Shown here: positions 38,697-49,948 of the stretch, piece by piece | How positions within the stretch are numbered: position 1 is the first letter of the stretch | Layout: every line of letters starts with the position of its first letter | Source of the DNA: Paraphysomonas bandaiensis | Taxonomy: Eukaryota; Chrysophyceae | Direction: 5' to 3' | DNA length: 64,000 nt | NCBI GenBank assembly: GCA_965644295.1 | Contig: CBFFRP010000035.1 | Coordinates: 186,001-250,000 of the forward strand | Position numbers and translations under genes: made by a program | The notes under the pieces: model-generated | The model's input: the letters and a program-made list of their open reading frames with translations, nothing else | What the model was told of the DNA's origin: nothing | The model's database searches: none

Positions 38697-40254
38697 TCAA
38701 ATTGTCAGCTTCACAAGGGACGGTCTACGAACAGATGTATCTGTCGGTAACGACGGACTTCGCCCTGGTAGTAATTTCATGGTATGGTCTGGAGAGCAAT
38801 AGTGGTAATCCTTCAGTTTGTTCTCTATATCTTTCGGCACTGGGTTAATATAAGCTCTCTTGCATGTCGATATGCTGACCATTTTGCTTGCAAGCTCAAA
38901 CTTTTGTTTAGCCTTGTTAGATTTCTTGGTGATGGAGTAGTGTTGAGCCTTGCTGTCATTGACTGCGCTGGACATAGTTGGGTTGAAGGGTGGACGGGGC
39001 TGCATTTGCAGTACATTATTGTCGACAACACACCCATTCGATTGGAACCACGGGTGGGAGTGAAAAATATTGTACCGAGTATCAACCCCAATACGGGCAG
39101 GAAGTCGAACATCAAGTAGTCCCCGCATCATATCTATACACTCCTCCGAGATAGACACCTTCCCTACAGGATAGAGTATGTGAAACAGGCAAATGCACTA
39201 CTAAATCGTACCTGCACTAGAAGGAAAATTGGTTATTATTTCTGGCGACGGGGGCAAAATGCCATGTATCTTCGGCAATACCTTGATCTTACTCTTACTG
39301 CCTCTTCGCTGAACTCCAGTGATAGATATCGGGCTGGATTGCTTTTCCTCGAATGGAAGACCTTTGCTCAATCTGTCCCAGTATATATCTTGGTAATTCA
39401 TATCACTGTAGTCAACGTACTTCGTTGGCGCCTGCTTGTGAAACGGTTTCTTGGTGTATATCAATTCATAACACACCACTCCAAGGCTCCAGAAATCTGC
39501 TTCGAAGCTATGCCGGTGGGATTTGGTGAATATTTCTGGCGCCATATATGGTTTCGTACCACTGCGTAGTTTACAAACTACGCCTGTATCTGTCACACCG
39601 ATATAAGATATATCAAAATCAACAAGTCGGGGATATCCACGAGCATCCAAGATGATATTTTCCGGCTTCACATCTCCTATATAATAACACGAGGTATGAA
39701 AATGGGAAGATCTAACTTATAGACACACACAGCACCAAATACTAACAAAAATAAAGACATATCTAAACGGTGCAGTTATTCTAAACATAGTACTACATTA
39801 TGAACATATGTATACGCTTACGATGAATGATCTTCTTTGAGTGAATGAAATGTAAAGCGGATCCGATACACGCAACGATGAATGAGGCCATCTTCTCATC
39901 AAAGACAACATTCTTGAGCAAGTGATAGCGCAAATCACCTCCACGTAAATGTTCCATCCCAAGAAAACACGACATACCATCATGAAAAGCAAACATCACA
40001 TTGACTATGAATGGATGGTCCTCTAGTTGTCTGAGTGCTTTGAGCTCAGCGCATATCCCGTCAAGACCCTCCGGCCCATGAGACACAGCTCGCTTGATGG
40101 TCATTTCTTTCAGTACAAGCCATGTGTGGTCCGGCCTGTACATGACGGAGTGTACAGTGGCGATGCCCCCCTCCGCTATAGTGTGAGAGTATGTGAACTT
40201 AGACAGATCCAGACGATAGCTGACTGGCAGAAGAACAGAACACACGGCTCCCAT
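38697..40254 (-). CDS. AGC-type protein kinase, STK32 (YANK)-like
   Basis: Three exons: 40254-39822, 39676-39212 and 39163-38697, closing to 454 residues. The N-terminus MGAVCS fits N-myristoylation plus palmitoylation, so the kinase is probably membrane-attached. The glycine loop is divergent (IAEGGIATVHSV instead of GxGxxG). The catalytic Lys is in VLKEMT. The second exon boundary splits HRDVKPENI. The magnesium motif reads DFD rather than DFG (LVDFDISYIG), as STK32 kinases have DFN. YMAPEIF and WSLGVVCYEL follow. The C-terminal part (LLDVRLPARIGV, then FHSHPWFQ) resembles the end of AGC kinases, and a basic Ser-rich tail follows. The nearest recognisable family is STK32, with moderate certainty. 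Head-to-head with CNOT3. Confidence 0.85.
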
Positions 40255-40313
40255 ACTGCTCAGTGATTAACAGAATGATATCTATCTGTTTGGGAGTAGA
40301 GCTACACGGGCCA

Positions 40314-40378
40314 CCTCACAGCCATATCCATATCCATGTCCATGTCCACGTCCATATCCACGTCCATGTCCAGTATAT
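40314..40378. repeat. CCATNT hexanucleotide array
   Basis: About nine imperfect CCATRTC-type hexamers (CCATATCCATGTCCACGTCC) followed by a TA run. It lies 60 bp upstream of the kinase start and may form part of its 5' leader. Confidence 0.8.
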
Positions 40379-40499
40379 ATATATGGACGAACTCACTTAG
40401 CTTCAGATCCCGGCCGTGTGTCCACACAGCATGATGGTGAAGTGTTGGAAGAACAAAGAGAGGCAGGTGAAGTACGTATGACTTCTTGTTGTACGCCAC

Positions 40500-40790
40500 G
40501 TATATACGGTACTGTATACCTCTCATTACACAGCAACACTATCAGCCTACCATCCACATACGTATCCCAAGCACAATACGTAGATGTATGAGCGGTATAC
40601 TATGTAGGGTGGCAGTGTGCTGACGAAAGTGTAGGCATTCTGTATACCGCCGTATACAGCGTATGTGTGTATGGTATGGTGTGTATGTATATATATGATA
40701 CTGTTGTATAGTATAGTTTAATAGTATAGTTGTATGCTGTATTGTGTTGGTGTGCAGGCTATACAGCTGAGTGTACAGCATGTAGAGTAC
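40500..40790. promoter_or_regulatory. Divergent promoter of STK32-like and CNOT3 genes
   Basis: GTATAC at 40514, 40595, 40642 and 40652; GTACAGCA at 40773. The start-to-start gap is about 605 bp. Confidence 0.55.
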
Positions 40791-40859
40791 CAAACATAAC
40801 GATACTCAGCTCTAACCTGCAATGTGTATATATCCTCTCTGAGTTAATTCGACCTAATC

Positions 40860-43735
40860 ATGAGTGCGAATCGAAAGCTTCAAGGTACCCCTGTTGACCT
40901 CCTCTCCTGTCTTGCGCGCTCTTATGTGTCATACGTATTAAAGGGGAAGTCGACAGAGTTCTGAAGAAAGTCGAAGAAGGCGTTGAAACATTCGACGACA
41001 TATGGGAGAAGGTGATCCCACTATCATGACAGTGTATGTGTGTGTTGATGTGTATGTGTGTATATATGCGTATAGGTGTACTCTGCCGGTCAACAGAGTC
41101 TTAAAGAGAAGTATGAGGGAGACCTCAAGAAAGAAATAAAGAAACTGCAGAGATTAAGAGATCAAATTAAGACTTGGATTGGAAGCAGTGATATTAAAGA
41201 CAAGACTGCTCTTACAGAGGCTAGAAAGGTATGAGTTAACATAAGATTAGGAATAGCCCGTGCGCACTAACGTTGATTACCTAACGACAGCTGATCGAAG
41301 TCAAGATGGAAGAATTCAAAGTGTGTGAAAGAGAAACCAAAACCAAAGCATATAGCCGGGAGGGTTTAGCACGAGAGGAAAAACTTGATCCTCGGGAAAT
41401 CGAGAAAGAGGAGAAACGTTCCTGGGTGCAAAGTATTATTGACAGAATTGAGGCTGCGGTCGAGGTGCTGGACGCAGATCTCGAGCGTATGAGCAGTGCT
41501 AAGGGAAAAAGTAAAAACAAGGAACAGGTGAGGGACCTAGAAGGTTGTGTGAACTTGCCATGTACCTTACTTTTTTACTACAAAATTGTGCCTAGCTTTG
41601 GTTTTGTTTTGTATGAGTTCTAGCACTGTATTTGTATTGTCAGTGTGGCATTATTAAAATATCTGTATATTTGCAGATGGAGAAGCTTGAGAGTAGAATA
41701 TCAACGAACAGGTGGCATGTAACGAAGCTCGAACAGATCAATCGACTCCTAGATAACGATTCCCTGGAACCCAACAAGTTAGATGACATCAAGGAAGAGA
41801 TAGAGTACTACGTTGAGGTCACCTTAATTATTACTTGTCAATATTTTTTACAACGTATTTTTATGGTTGTTTTATTAGTGTGTTGAAGATGAAGATGCAG
41901 CTGACAGTATGGAGGGTGCGGATTACAATTTTTATGAGGACCTCCAGCTTGATGCTATTGGAATGGGAGGTCCTGGATACCCAACAGAAACTCCACATCG
42001 CCCAGTCAGAAACGAATCAGGATCATCCCAACCTGAAGAGGAGACAAAGCGCGAGGTTGACGAGGGGCTGGAGCCACCGGGTATGTACTGACGGAGTATC
42101 CTTTGATATGTGTATAGTCTGTCGATTACATTACTGTCAAAAAGTGTATTGTAAAGTATCTTCTTTCGTAAGTGACAACGTCTGCAGTTGTTACCCGCAA
42201 GAAATCTGGTAATGTAGCTGCTCCTCTGTCTACTGTGGCGGCTATGCTTCCAGCACTTGGGCTTGGTAACGCTGCTCCTAAGCCCGCTGCAAGTAAACAA
42301 TCGACTGTTGCAGCTGCAAAAGCGCCGACCACTGCTGCAACGACAGGCAAGGTGGTTTCAAGTGGTAAGACCATAGCAGCCTCAACAGCGGCATCGAAGG
42401 GCACCCCTGAAAGGAATAAGAGTGGTGAGATAAGACACTGTGAGGCACGCCTTTCTTTAGCCTTGTAGAATACGTATTATTGTCTGCATAGATTTATGAG
42501 ATCTGTATACCGTTGATATCTAAAGCTCTTTAACGTCTGCCCTATTTATATAGACAAAAAGTCGGCGGAATTGTCAAAACCTAAGGAGTCGTCTTCGAAT
42601 GTTCCCGCTGCAACTTCTTGGGCGTCAGCGGCCACTGGTGTGCAGCGTGGAACCTCAGGAAGCCCGGCGGCGAGTGAAAATGTGCCTATGGCTTCGTCAA
42701 GCGATTTAATTGATGGTGACAAGGGGGACGGAGATGACGACAGGAACTCCTTGCCGGATAATTCATCATCACTTGCGGAAAATCAAAAAGCTGAAGTGCC
42801 ACCTGACTCTGCTGTCGTCGGGCCTCCTTCGGCCACGGGGGGTACTTCTAGTAGTGCACAGCAGTCTCACCCTGGCCAAAGTGTTCGCCAAGGAGATAAC
42901 CTTGCATCTGGAAATGGCTCTGCATCTTTCATGGGGAATCCGGGCATGCCACCACTTCATCCTCCATCTGGATCGAGTCATCATCATGGTGCGGCGTCGA
43001 ACCAGAGCTCCCCATTAATATCCGGTATGTCCGGGCCGCCACAGGGAGCAAGGATTCTCACACCAGAAATGCAGGTACATACACGTAGATTTAACTGTCC
43101 AGTTGATGTTCTACGAGGTTGTATAAGTGCGTTTGGTTGAGGGTGTAAAATTTGTAGTGTAAAGTTTGATATGTACTGTCTGTAGTCTCTGGCTAATATG
43201 CTGAAAGTGTCAATGGCAACAATTCCTCCTGCCGAGAGTAGTGACAGAAGTAGAGGGTACGGGCCTTCATGTGCTATTATTACCTTAATATTCTGCAATA
43301 TTTATAGATACACCCCCAGGAATCCCTACCCATGTCACCCCGCGTTTCCAACGCAACCACCATCTGTTATTGATAATCCAGCTTTATTTGATCGCCTTCC
43401 TGTGGACACCCTCTTCCTGGCCTTTTACTACCAGCAAAATACCCTTCAGCAGAATTTGGCTGCTAGACAGCTCAAAAAGCACTCATGGAGATTCCACAAG
43501 AAATACATGACGTGGTTCCAAAGGCATGAGGAGCCCAAGGTGACAACGGACGAGTATGAAGAAGGAACATACGTTTACTTCGATTATGAGAGCGGTAAGT
43601 GAGATTCGTGGCACTGTGGCTATATTGTCATTTTTGTTGGTAGGGTGGTGTCAAAGAATCAAATCTAAGTTTACATTCGAGTACAGTTACTTAGAAGACG
43701 AACTGAGTCAATCCCAAGAAAAGAGCCATTCGTAG
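40860..43735 (+). CDS. CNOT3: CCR4-NOT complex subunit 3 (NOT3/NOT5)
   Basis: Eleven exons: 40860-40884, 40944-41011, 41076-41228, 41291-41527, 41677-41817, 41879-42080, 42188-42424, 42554-43074, 43186-43256, 43308-43594 and 43644-43735. They close to 677 residues, close to human CNOT3. The N-terminus [18 protein letters not shown] and the [20 protein letters not shown] segment are near-identical to animal CNOT3. An Ala/Ser/Pro-rich linker (about 280-540) is typical. The NOT box occupies about residues 555-677: [41 protein letters not shown]3 is a scaffold of the mRNA deadenylase complex, acting in mRNA decay and transcription. This is the clearest family assignment in the window. Confidence 0.97.
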
Positions 43736-44452
43736 CACTCGAGATATGTTTGAAATAAAAGACAAAGTCATTGAAAGTTGAGGTGTATGCTTAGTAAATT
43801 CAACACTAGCTATAATGTTGTTGAAGTTGTGACCGTAGTTGTCAATATTGTTGACCCCGCTACTATTGATAATAAGACAGATCAAGCTAAATTATAGTCT
43901 AAGAGCTGATGTCGTTGTAGTTGTTACATACGAACGCTTGAATAATATATGGCGATTAGTCACTGACGATTCTCAGTATGATGATTGCGAAGGTGCAGTG
44001 GCTCTTATTTCATCGAAAATATGTAAGTTGAGATTGGATATTGGATCTCCCGTTCTTGGCCTGGCTTAGGTAATTGGAAAACTGTTGTAGGTGGACATAA
44101 AAGCAATGCAGATATAGGAATGAAAAATAGAATTTAAAGTCATGCATTAACACCAGTCGCGGAGGGAGGACGAGATAATATCCCTCCAATACAACACACA
44201 CATTGTGCTACGTGTTACACAGAATTCTGCACAAATGTCCTTCTGATTAATAGTTTATAGAGAACATATTGCCCATACAAATTCTAGCAACTGATAACAC
44301 AGCTATGTTGCACGCATGACAACGATGGCATGAGAATGTTATGATCTTTGAGAAACAACAAAGTAACTGTGACTATTAACGCAGGTAGGTGATCAAGTCT
44401 TGAAAGAATTTACCTTAATTTACGGTGGCCAAACAATCGCACATATGGAAGT
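43736..44452. other. Tail-to-tail gap without gene
   Basis: 717 bp of AT-rich sequence between convergent genes. Short frames only. Confidence 0.4.
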
Positions 44453-46012
44453 TCACAACATCTTGGTGTGTTTTGAAATAGTCTTCGCGTAATAGGTTTC
44501 CAAATAGACTATTAGCCATGTCATAGAAAAGACTAGTGCACATATAAAACACTGGCTTCCACTTAGATCTAAGTGCATTGGAAGAACACCTTTTGTGCTG
44601 ACAGCACCAGATTCAACTAATGCTGCAAGATACAAAAGGATCAAAGCTATAAGAGATACGCGAACTGTTTCTAGGGTTGGGGCCTTGGAGTTGCCTTCGT
44701 TTATGAATCCAATGGACACTAGAGATATTACCGGTAACACACACTCCAGTAGAAGCCTCTCAAAGCACATGTTTTTGTGTGTCAAAAGAATGTGCAGCGC
44801 AGATAACAAGGTGAGTACAAAGTGTATAAGGCTATATGTCCGTAGAAGGAGCGAGGGCTTCCGGGTGCTACAGTACTTGATTCTCCCTGGTGGTGCTTTT
44901 CCTATGTGCGGTGGCAGCTGGGATGGGGCAGTAACAAGTAGATTCTGCGGCTGAAATACAATTGCGTGCTTTACTCTCCGTCGAAAGAGAACGCTTAGGA
45001 AACGTATCACTTTTCCTATAGATCCATACTTGGTGGTAGGGCTCGCAGAGCTACCTGTGTCGTCGATATTGAGCATTCTTACCGCATGGGCATAGTTCGC
45101 ATATAGAGGATTGAAACTGTTAAGTTGATTTCCAAGACCGTAAAAATCTTTCACTTCTTTTTCTTCTCGAAAAGTGCCAAACAAGCGGTCCCATATGATC
45201 AGTACGCCGGCGTAGTTGCAGTTCCCAGGGGGACGATGGTGCATGCGGTGATGTGATGGGGTGTTGAGTACAATTTCCAGAAATCCAAGCTTTCCTATCT
45301 GACCACCATCCCAACATATTAGCCAATTACGAATAGTGCCATCTGCATACCTGATCAGTGTGAATCCAAAACTGATATAGTGTATTCAGCTGGCTATGTC
45401 CTAGGAAGGCAGCAGGTGGGAAGCCTATGAAAGCAAGCGGCATATAGAAAAAGCGACTGTAAAGTGCCTGAGTCGTGCCTTGACGCAGCGCAGTAGCAAG
45501 ATTATAGTACTCTCCTGAGTGATGCACGGAGTGTCCAATCCACATGAAGTGATACTCGTGGGCAGTTCGATGCATCCAATAATACCCGAGATCTACTCCC
45601 AAAAACAGCGCCGCAAATACCCATGGAGACTCCACATCAATATTAAACATTCGCCAATGTTTATATATATAAATATAAGGAAACAGCGACAGGCCTCGCA
45701 ACAACACATCAGTAATTTGCTGCACAATTCCCAAACTAATGGAGCAAACCGCCTCTTCGACGTTATATAGAGACCTCCGCCTGATATACGCCACAGCTGC
45801 ACATGGAGTCACTTGCAGTGCAGTAAACACACACATCATTGTAACGCACCTGCCTCTGAGAATATCATGAGGAAGAAGAAGGGTATGGCGTTCGAGATGA
45901 AGGCTGGGACCCTGTCGACATCTGTCACTGATAGAGATGAGGGGGACACTATGTAGAACATGGACCCTACAGGGACAATGAAATCATGCCACATATCCAG
46001 TGATAACTCCAT
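44453..46012 (-). CDS. AGMO: Alkylglycerol monooxygenase (fatty acid hydroxylase superfamily)
   Basis: Three exons: 46012-45850, 45796-45351 and 45298-44453, closing to 484 residues (human AGMO is 445). The histidine boxes of the superfamily are present: HRTAHE, then GHSVHHSGEYYN with the TALRQ segment characteristic of AGMO, and HHRMHH followed by the NYAGVLIIWDRLFGTF motif. The third exon starts at the CAG that yields IGKLGFLEIVLNTPSHH. Several membrane segments lie in the N-terminal part and in the C-terminal third. Known AGMO uses tetrahydrobiopterin and iron to cleave ether lipids to glycerol and a fatty aldehyde in the ER. For intron 1 the acceptor giving a 53-nt intron is preferred over a 38-nt alternative. 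Confidence 0.92.
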
Positions 46013-46522
46013 AGCGCACTGTAGTGTAGCAGCTATGTGTGAAGTGTGTTGTATGTATGTGTGCGTATCTTCTGCCTGCTGTGCTGCAGCGTTATCTGCA
46101 GGCAGGTCCTGCTGCTGCTGTATGTACACCTATATCCATACTCATAGATGCGCAGCAGTATTCCGGTGGATATCTACGTATCTACACTATGTATGGTATG
46201 AACATGCCGCAAGGATCTGCAGTATGCTCTGTGTAGTCTGTACGCTGTATTGGATTCATCCAGCGCTTTTTTGGTGAAGGAATTCCTACCAATTTTCTGT
46301 TTTCAGCAAGAAAACCCGAATATTATGCACTGTATCTATTGTCGTACTGTAGGTAGAGTATGTATTTGCACTATCAATCTGTCGAAAAATTGGTTTGATA
46401 GACCAGAAATACGTGCACGGTATACCGCATGATCATGATATCCAGAGTGAGATGCGCGTGTGCTGTGAGTCATCGTGATGCGCTCTGCATGTCACTGCAG
46501 ATCCAACTCGTCTCAGTGAAAG
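46013..46522. promoter_or_regulatory. Divergent promoter of AGMO and Fe-ADH genes
   Basis: GCAGCAGTATTCC near 46143, CTGCTGCTGCTGTATGTAC at about 46109-46127, GTATAC at 46420. Weaker than the other divergent gaps but using the same words. Confidence 0.45.
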
Positions 46523-47863
46523 ATGTCATACAACTTCATATTCAGTACCACTAAGAGCATCCTCTATGAGCTGGGTTCATCAAGGAGGCTGGGAGGTCTT
46601 CTAAAGGGTTCAGTGAGTAGCGGGAGAGGGGGAGGGAGGGTGCTTCTGGTCACTGATAGGGGCATAGCTGACAGCGGACTATGTGATGGGTGTGTACAGG
46701 AGATGGAGAGGAGCGGGTATGAGGTAGACGTATACTCTGAGGTGAGACACACACATATAGAGAGACATGTGTACATAGAGTGAATGCATGTGTATATATG
46801 AGCCAACACAAGTGCTGCAGGTGATCGCCGATCCTCCTGAGGAGAACATAAGAGAAGCGGTGGATAGAGCCAAACAGAGGGGAGTGGTGGGTGTGGTCGG
46901 ATTTGGTGGCGGTAGTTCGATGGATGTTGCTAAACTAGTTTCATTTCTCTCTTCGAGTGAGTGCACACAGGACTTGTCAGACATATACGGTGTGGGTATG
47001 TGTAAAGGCAGCCGCCTACCTCTTATTCAGGTACCGACAACTGCTGGGACTGGAAGTGAAGTGACCCCAATATCTATTGTAACCACTGGTCAAAATGAGA
47101 AGAAGGGTATCGTATCACCTTTGCTTCTTCCGGACTGGGCCGTTTTGGATGGTGAGCTGACTCTCTCTGTCCCACCGAGCACGACCGCCGCAACAGGAAT
47201 CGATGCAATGGTACACGCCATCGAAGCGTATACAACTCGTTTGAAGAAGAATCCACTCTCGGATATTCTTGCTAAAGAGGCACTACGTTTACTCGGGGGA
47301 AACATACGGACAGTATGTAGTACTACAGGTTGCAATGACGCTCACGCTCGTGGAGAGATGTTGCTGGGGTCTATGTATGCGGGAATGGCATTTGCCAATG
47401 CCCCTGTGGGTGCAGTACATGCACTGGCCTATCCCATTGGTACCCACTTTCACGTTCCTCATGGTCTCTCCAACTCCCTCATGCTACCGTAAGACTGTCA
47501 ACATACAATTGACTTTGTATTACTCACTTGTATTGGTGTATGTGCAGACATGTTTTGAGATTCAATTCATCTCGAGACGGAGGTAGTGAAAGGTGCGCAG
47601 CAATGTATGCGGAGCTGTCAGATATTGTGTTTAATGAAGGGAGCAGTGGAGACGTATACGACAGGGCAGAACAGTTTGCAGTTCTTTTCGAGAAACTTGC
47701 GCAGGGGTTAAATATTCCGCTTAATCTGAGGGATGTGGGAATTAAAAGCACTGATATAAACGTTCTAGCACAAGAGGCAGTGAAGCAGACCAGACTGTTG
47801 CCTAATAATGCAAGAGATGTATCCTTTGATGATGCATTACGCTTGTACGAATGTGCTCTTTAG
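46523..47863 (+). CDS. Iron-containing (group III) alcohol dehydrogenase
   Basis: Three exons (46523-46741, 46821-47488, 47548-47863) close to 400 residues, the usual length. Family features: GFGGGSSMDVAK dinucleotide-binding motif (about residues 105-117), PTTAGTGSEVTP, and the metal-binding residues Asp and His in GIDAMVHAIEAYT and the two His in VHALAYPIG...HVPHG. The residue four after the third ligand is Tyr where FucO-type enzymes have His; human ADHFE1 also has Tyr here. Substrate unknown; aldehyde/alcohol interconversion is expected. It shares its promoter region with AGMO. Confidence 0.93.
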
Positions 47864-48325
47864 ATTTAGTTCTTGATGATTATTGTTGGAATGCCTTGGT
47901 GGTATAGTTATATATCAACCATGGGTAATAAGAGGCTATATCGCCCCGAGCTCAAAATTTTAGAATGAGGGCGAAGAGCCCGAGTTTTAAAATTTAGACA
48001 AGGGACGATACTCCTCTTCCCTAGGTTAAATTGTAACTTATCCTCGTGATGTTGAAAACCAAATATCTAGATTGTATAGCTATTTGTAGCTTGCTTGCTC
48101 CATAAGAAATGAATAGGTGTTCCCTGATTAACATTAAGAAAAAAAGGAAAGCTCATTTTGTTTCAAATCAATGGTATATACTGTATGCTTTTAGGGAATA
48201 GCAGCTTCACTAGAATAAATCCGAACTAAAAAAAATCGCTACAACAAACGTACTCCTACCACAGGAGGATACTGAGGGAATAGCACCTGCGAGGTGTTGA
48301 AATTTGTACATAAGTGTGATGATTC
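47864..48325. other. 3' flank of Fe-ADH
   Basis: No gene. A short repeated CTCAAAATTTTAGA/TTAAAATTTAGA pattern is seen near 47950-47990. Confidence 0.35.
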
Positions 48326-49235
48326 CTCAACAAAGTCGGACTTGCACCTTTCATGGTGTTCTGGGGGATTAGTACCGGAGATATTTCTCCGGGAAACTAA
48401 AGTGAACCGCATTAGATATAGTAAGCAGATATTGTTCTACACACTCGACAACGACGCCGTCTCCGGCAACTCTACCTATGCCCGAGGCCCAAACAGGGCA
48501 CTGAGACAGCGCCACATTCACATTCCAACTCCCCACCCAACTCTCAGCCCACACACCTAGCACTGGGTACACTCAAGACCTTCCTACAGAACACAGAACC
48601 CCGTACCACCACAAAACCCTGTGGAGTCTCATCCCAAGGGGAGACCCCCTGATAACACGCGCCAGTGTGTCCTAGAACACACGATCATGGCGAAACTCAC
48701 AGTCAACATTAAGAGCGGAAGTGGTCGCACCTTGGTGCTTGCGGCGACGCACAAGCAGCTTCTGTAGCGCTAAATAGTAGGATAATAGAGTTTGTGCTGA
48801 TTAGTTATGGATATAATAGGTCTAAATAGTCTGTCTAGTATTCAACTAGCCACTACATTGGTGCAGATTTTTAACGCCTATTGCTAAATGATAAGACTTT
48901 CAATATATGCACACTCATAGCCAAATGCTTGTGTGGTACAAGAGACACACTTGTGTAAGATGTCTTTGGGCCTTCTTGACAAATAAACAGGCATCCGGCA
49001 ATGAGGCCCACCTCAAGGGCATCCGGGGTACTGGGCTGCCTACTGAAGTCAAACATCCGGGCTAGTTCATCTTAAGGACAGAGAGTGACAATGGTTGCAT
49101 CTTGGTGCTTGCGGTGATGCACAAGCAGCTTCCGTAGCGTGAAATAGTAGGATATTAGAGTTAAGCACTAGTTTGTTAATTGCTTTTTGCCACATTAGTT
49201 CTGACTCTTACACGCCTATTTTGCTAATAATCAGA
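48326..49235 (+). repeat. Mosaic of B, C and A repeats
   Basis: Order: partial reverse B (48326-48420), unit C (48555-48715), complete forward A (48715-48905), partial reverse B (48905-49075), forward A (49083-49235). The C plus first A part closely matches 4430-4782. Confidence 0.75.
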
Positions 49236-49948
49236 CATTTACTACTGTCTTCCTGCTTCCCACTACCCAGATTACCGCGAGTCAGTGAAAATTACATATT
49301 TCTCTATTAATCAAGAGCATGTAGAGTACATTTGATATCATAAATATTGTCTGTGGTTTGGCTTATAATATTGAATTTTACTTGTAATAGCACAGTACTG
49401 ACTGAATTACGTTAAGAGGGTATATAATGAAATTGTGATGTTGTAGCACTGTGATTGTGGACGCCAACACCAAAATTCTGTTCTAAAAATTGTATCTTTA
49501 ACAGCTACTATATTTTCAGTTTCTTTGTATAATTTTAATAGCTACTCCTATATTGTAGTCCTGTATATTCTGTATTTCATTGCTACTAGCGATAGACTTC
49601 AACAAGCTTCAAGTACGCACGTTGGAGTTGGTTGTAGTTCAATATTCGTAATAGCATAACAGAAAATACTAGGTGACAAAATTCTCTAAAATCTGCAGGT
49701 TTAGCTAAAGTACATTCACGGGCATATTTCAACTGCTCCACGAATATCAAATACCTCTCATACAATGTATAACAAGTTACACATAGCCATGAACTTCTAA
49801 AGCATAAGAATACAAGTACTAAAAATAGTCGTATTATCAAACATTACAATGAACACTAAATAATGTCATCAAATATAAATGGCACACACAGAACAAATCA
49901 GCTACTCTCTTGTGTCAGGATAGCATGTATATACACTGCGAACTAGTA
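49236..49948. other. AT-rich gap without gene
   Basis: Nothing supported. A short open frame on the minus strand (49586-49840) has no motif. Confidence 0.35.
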
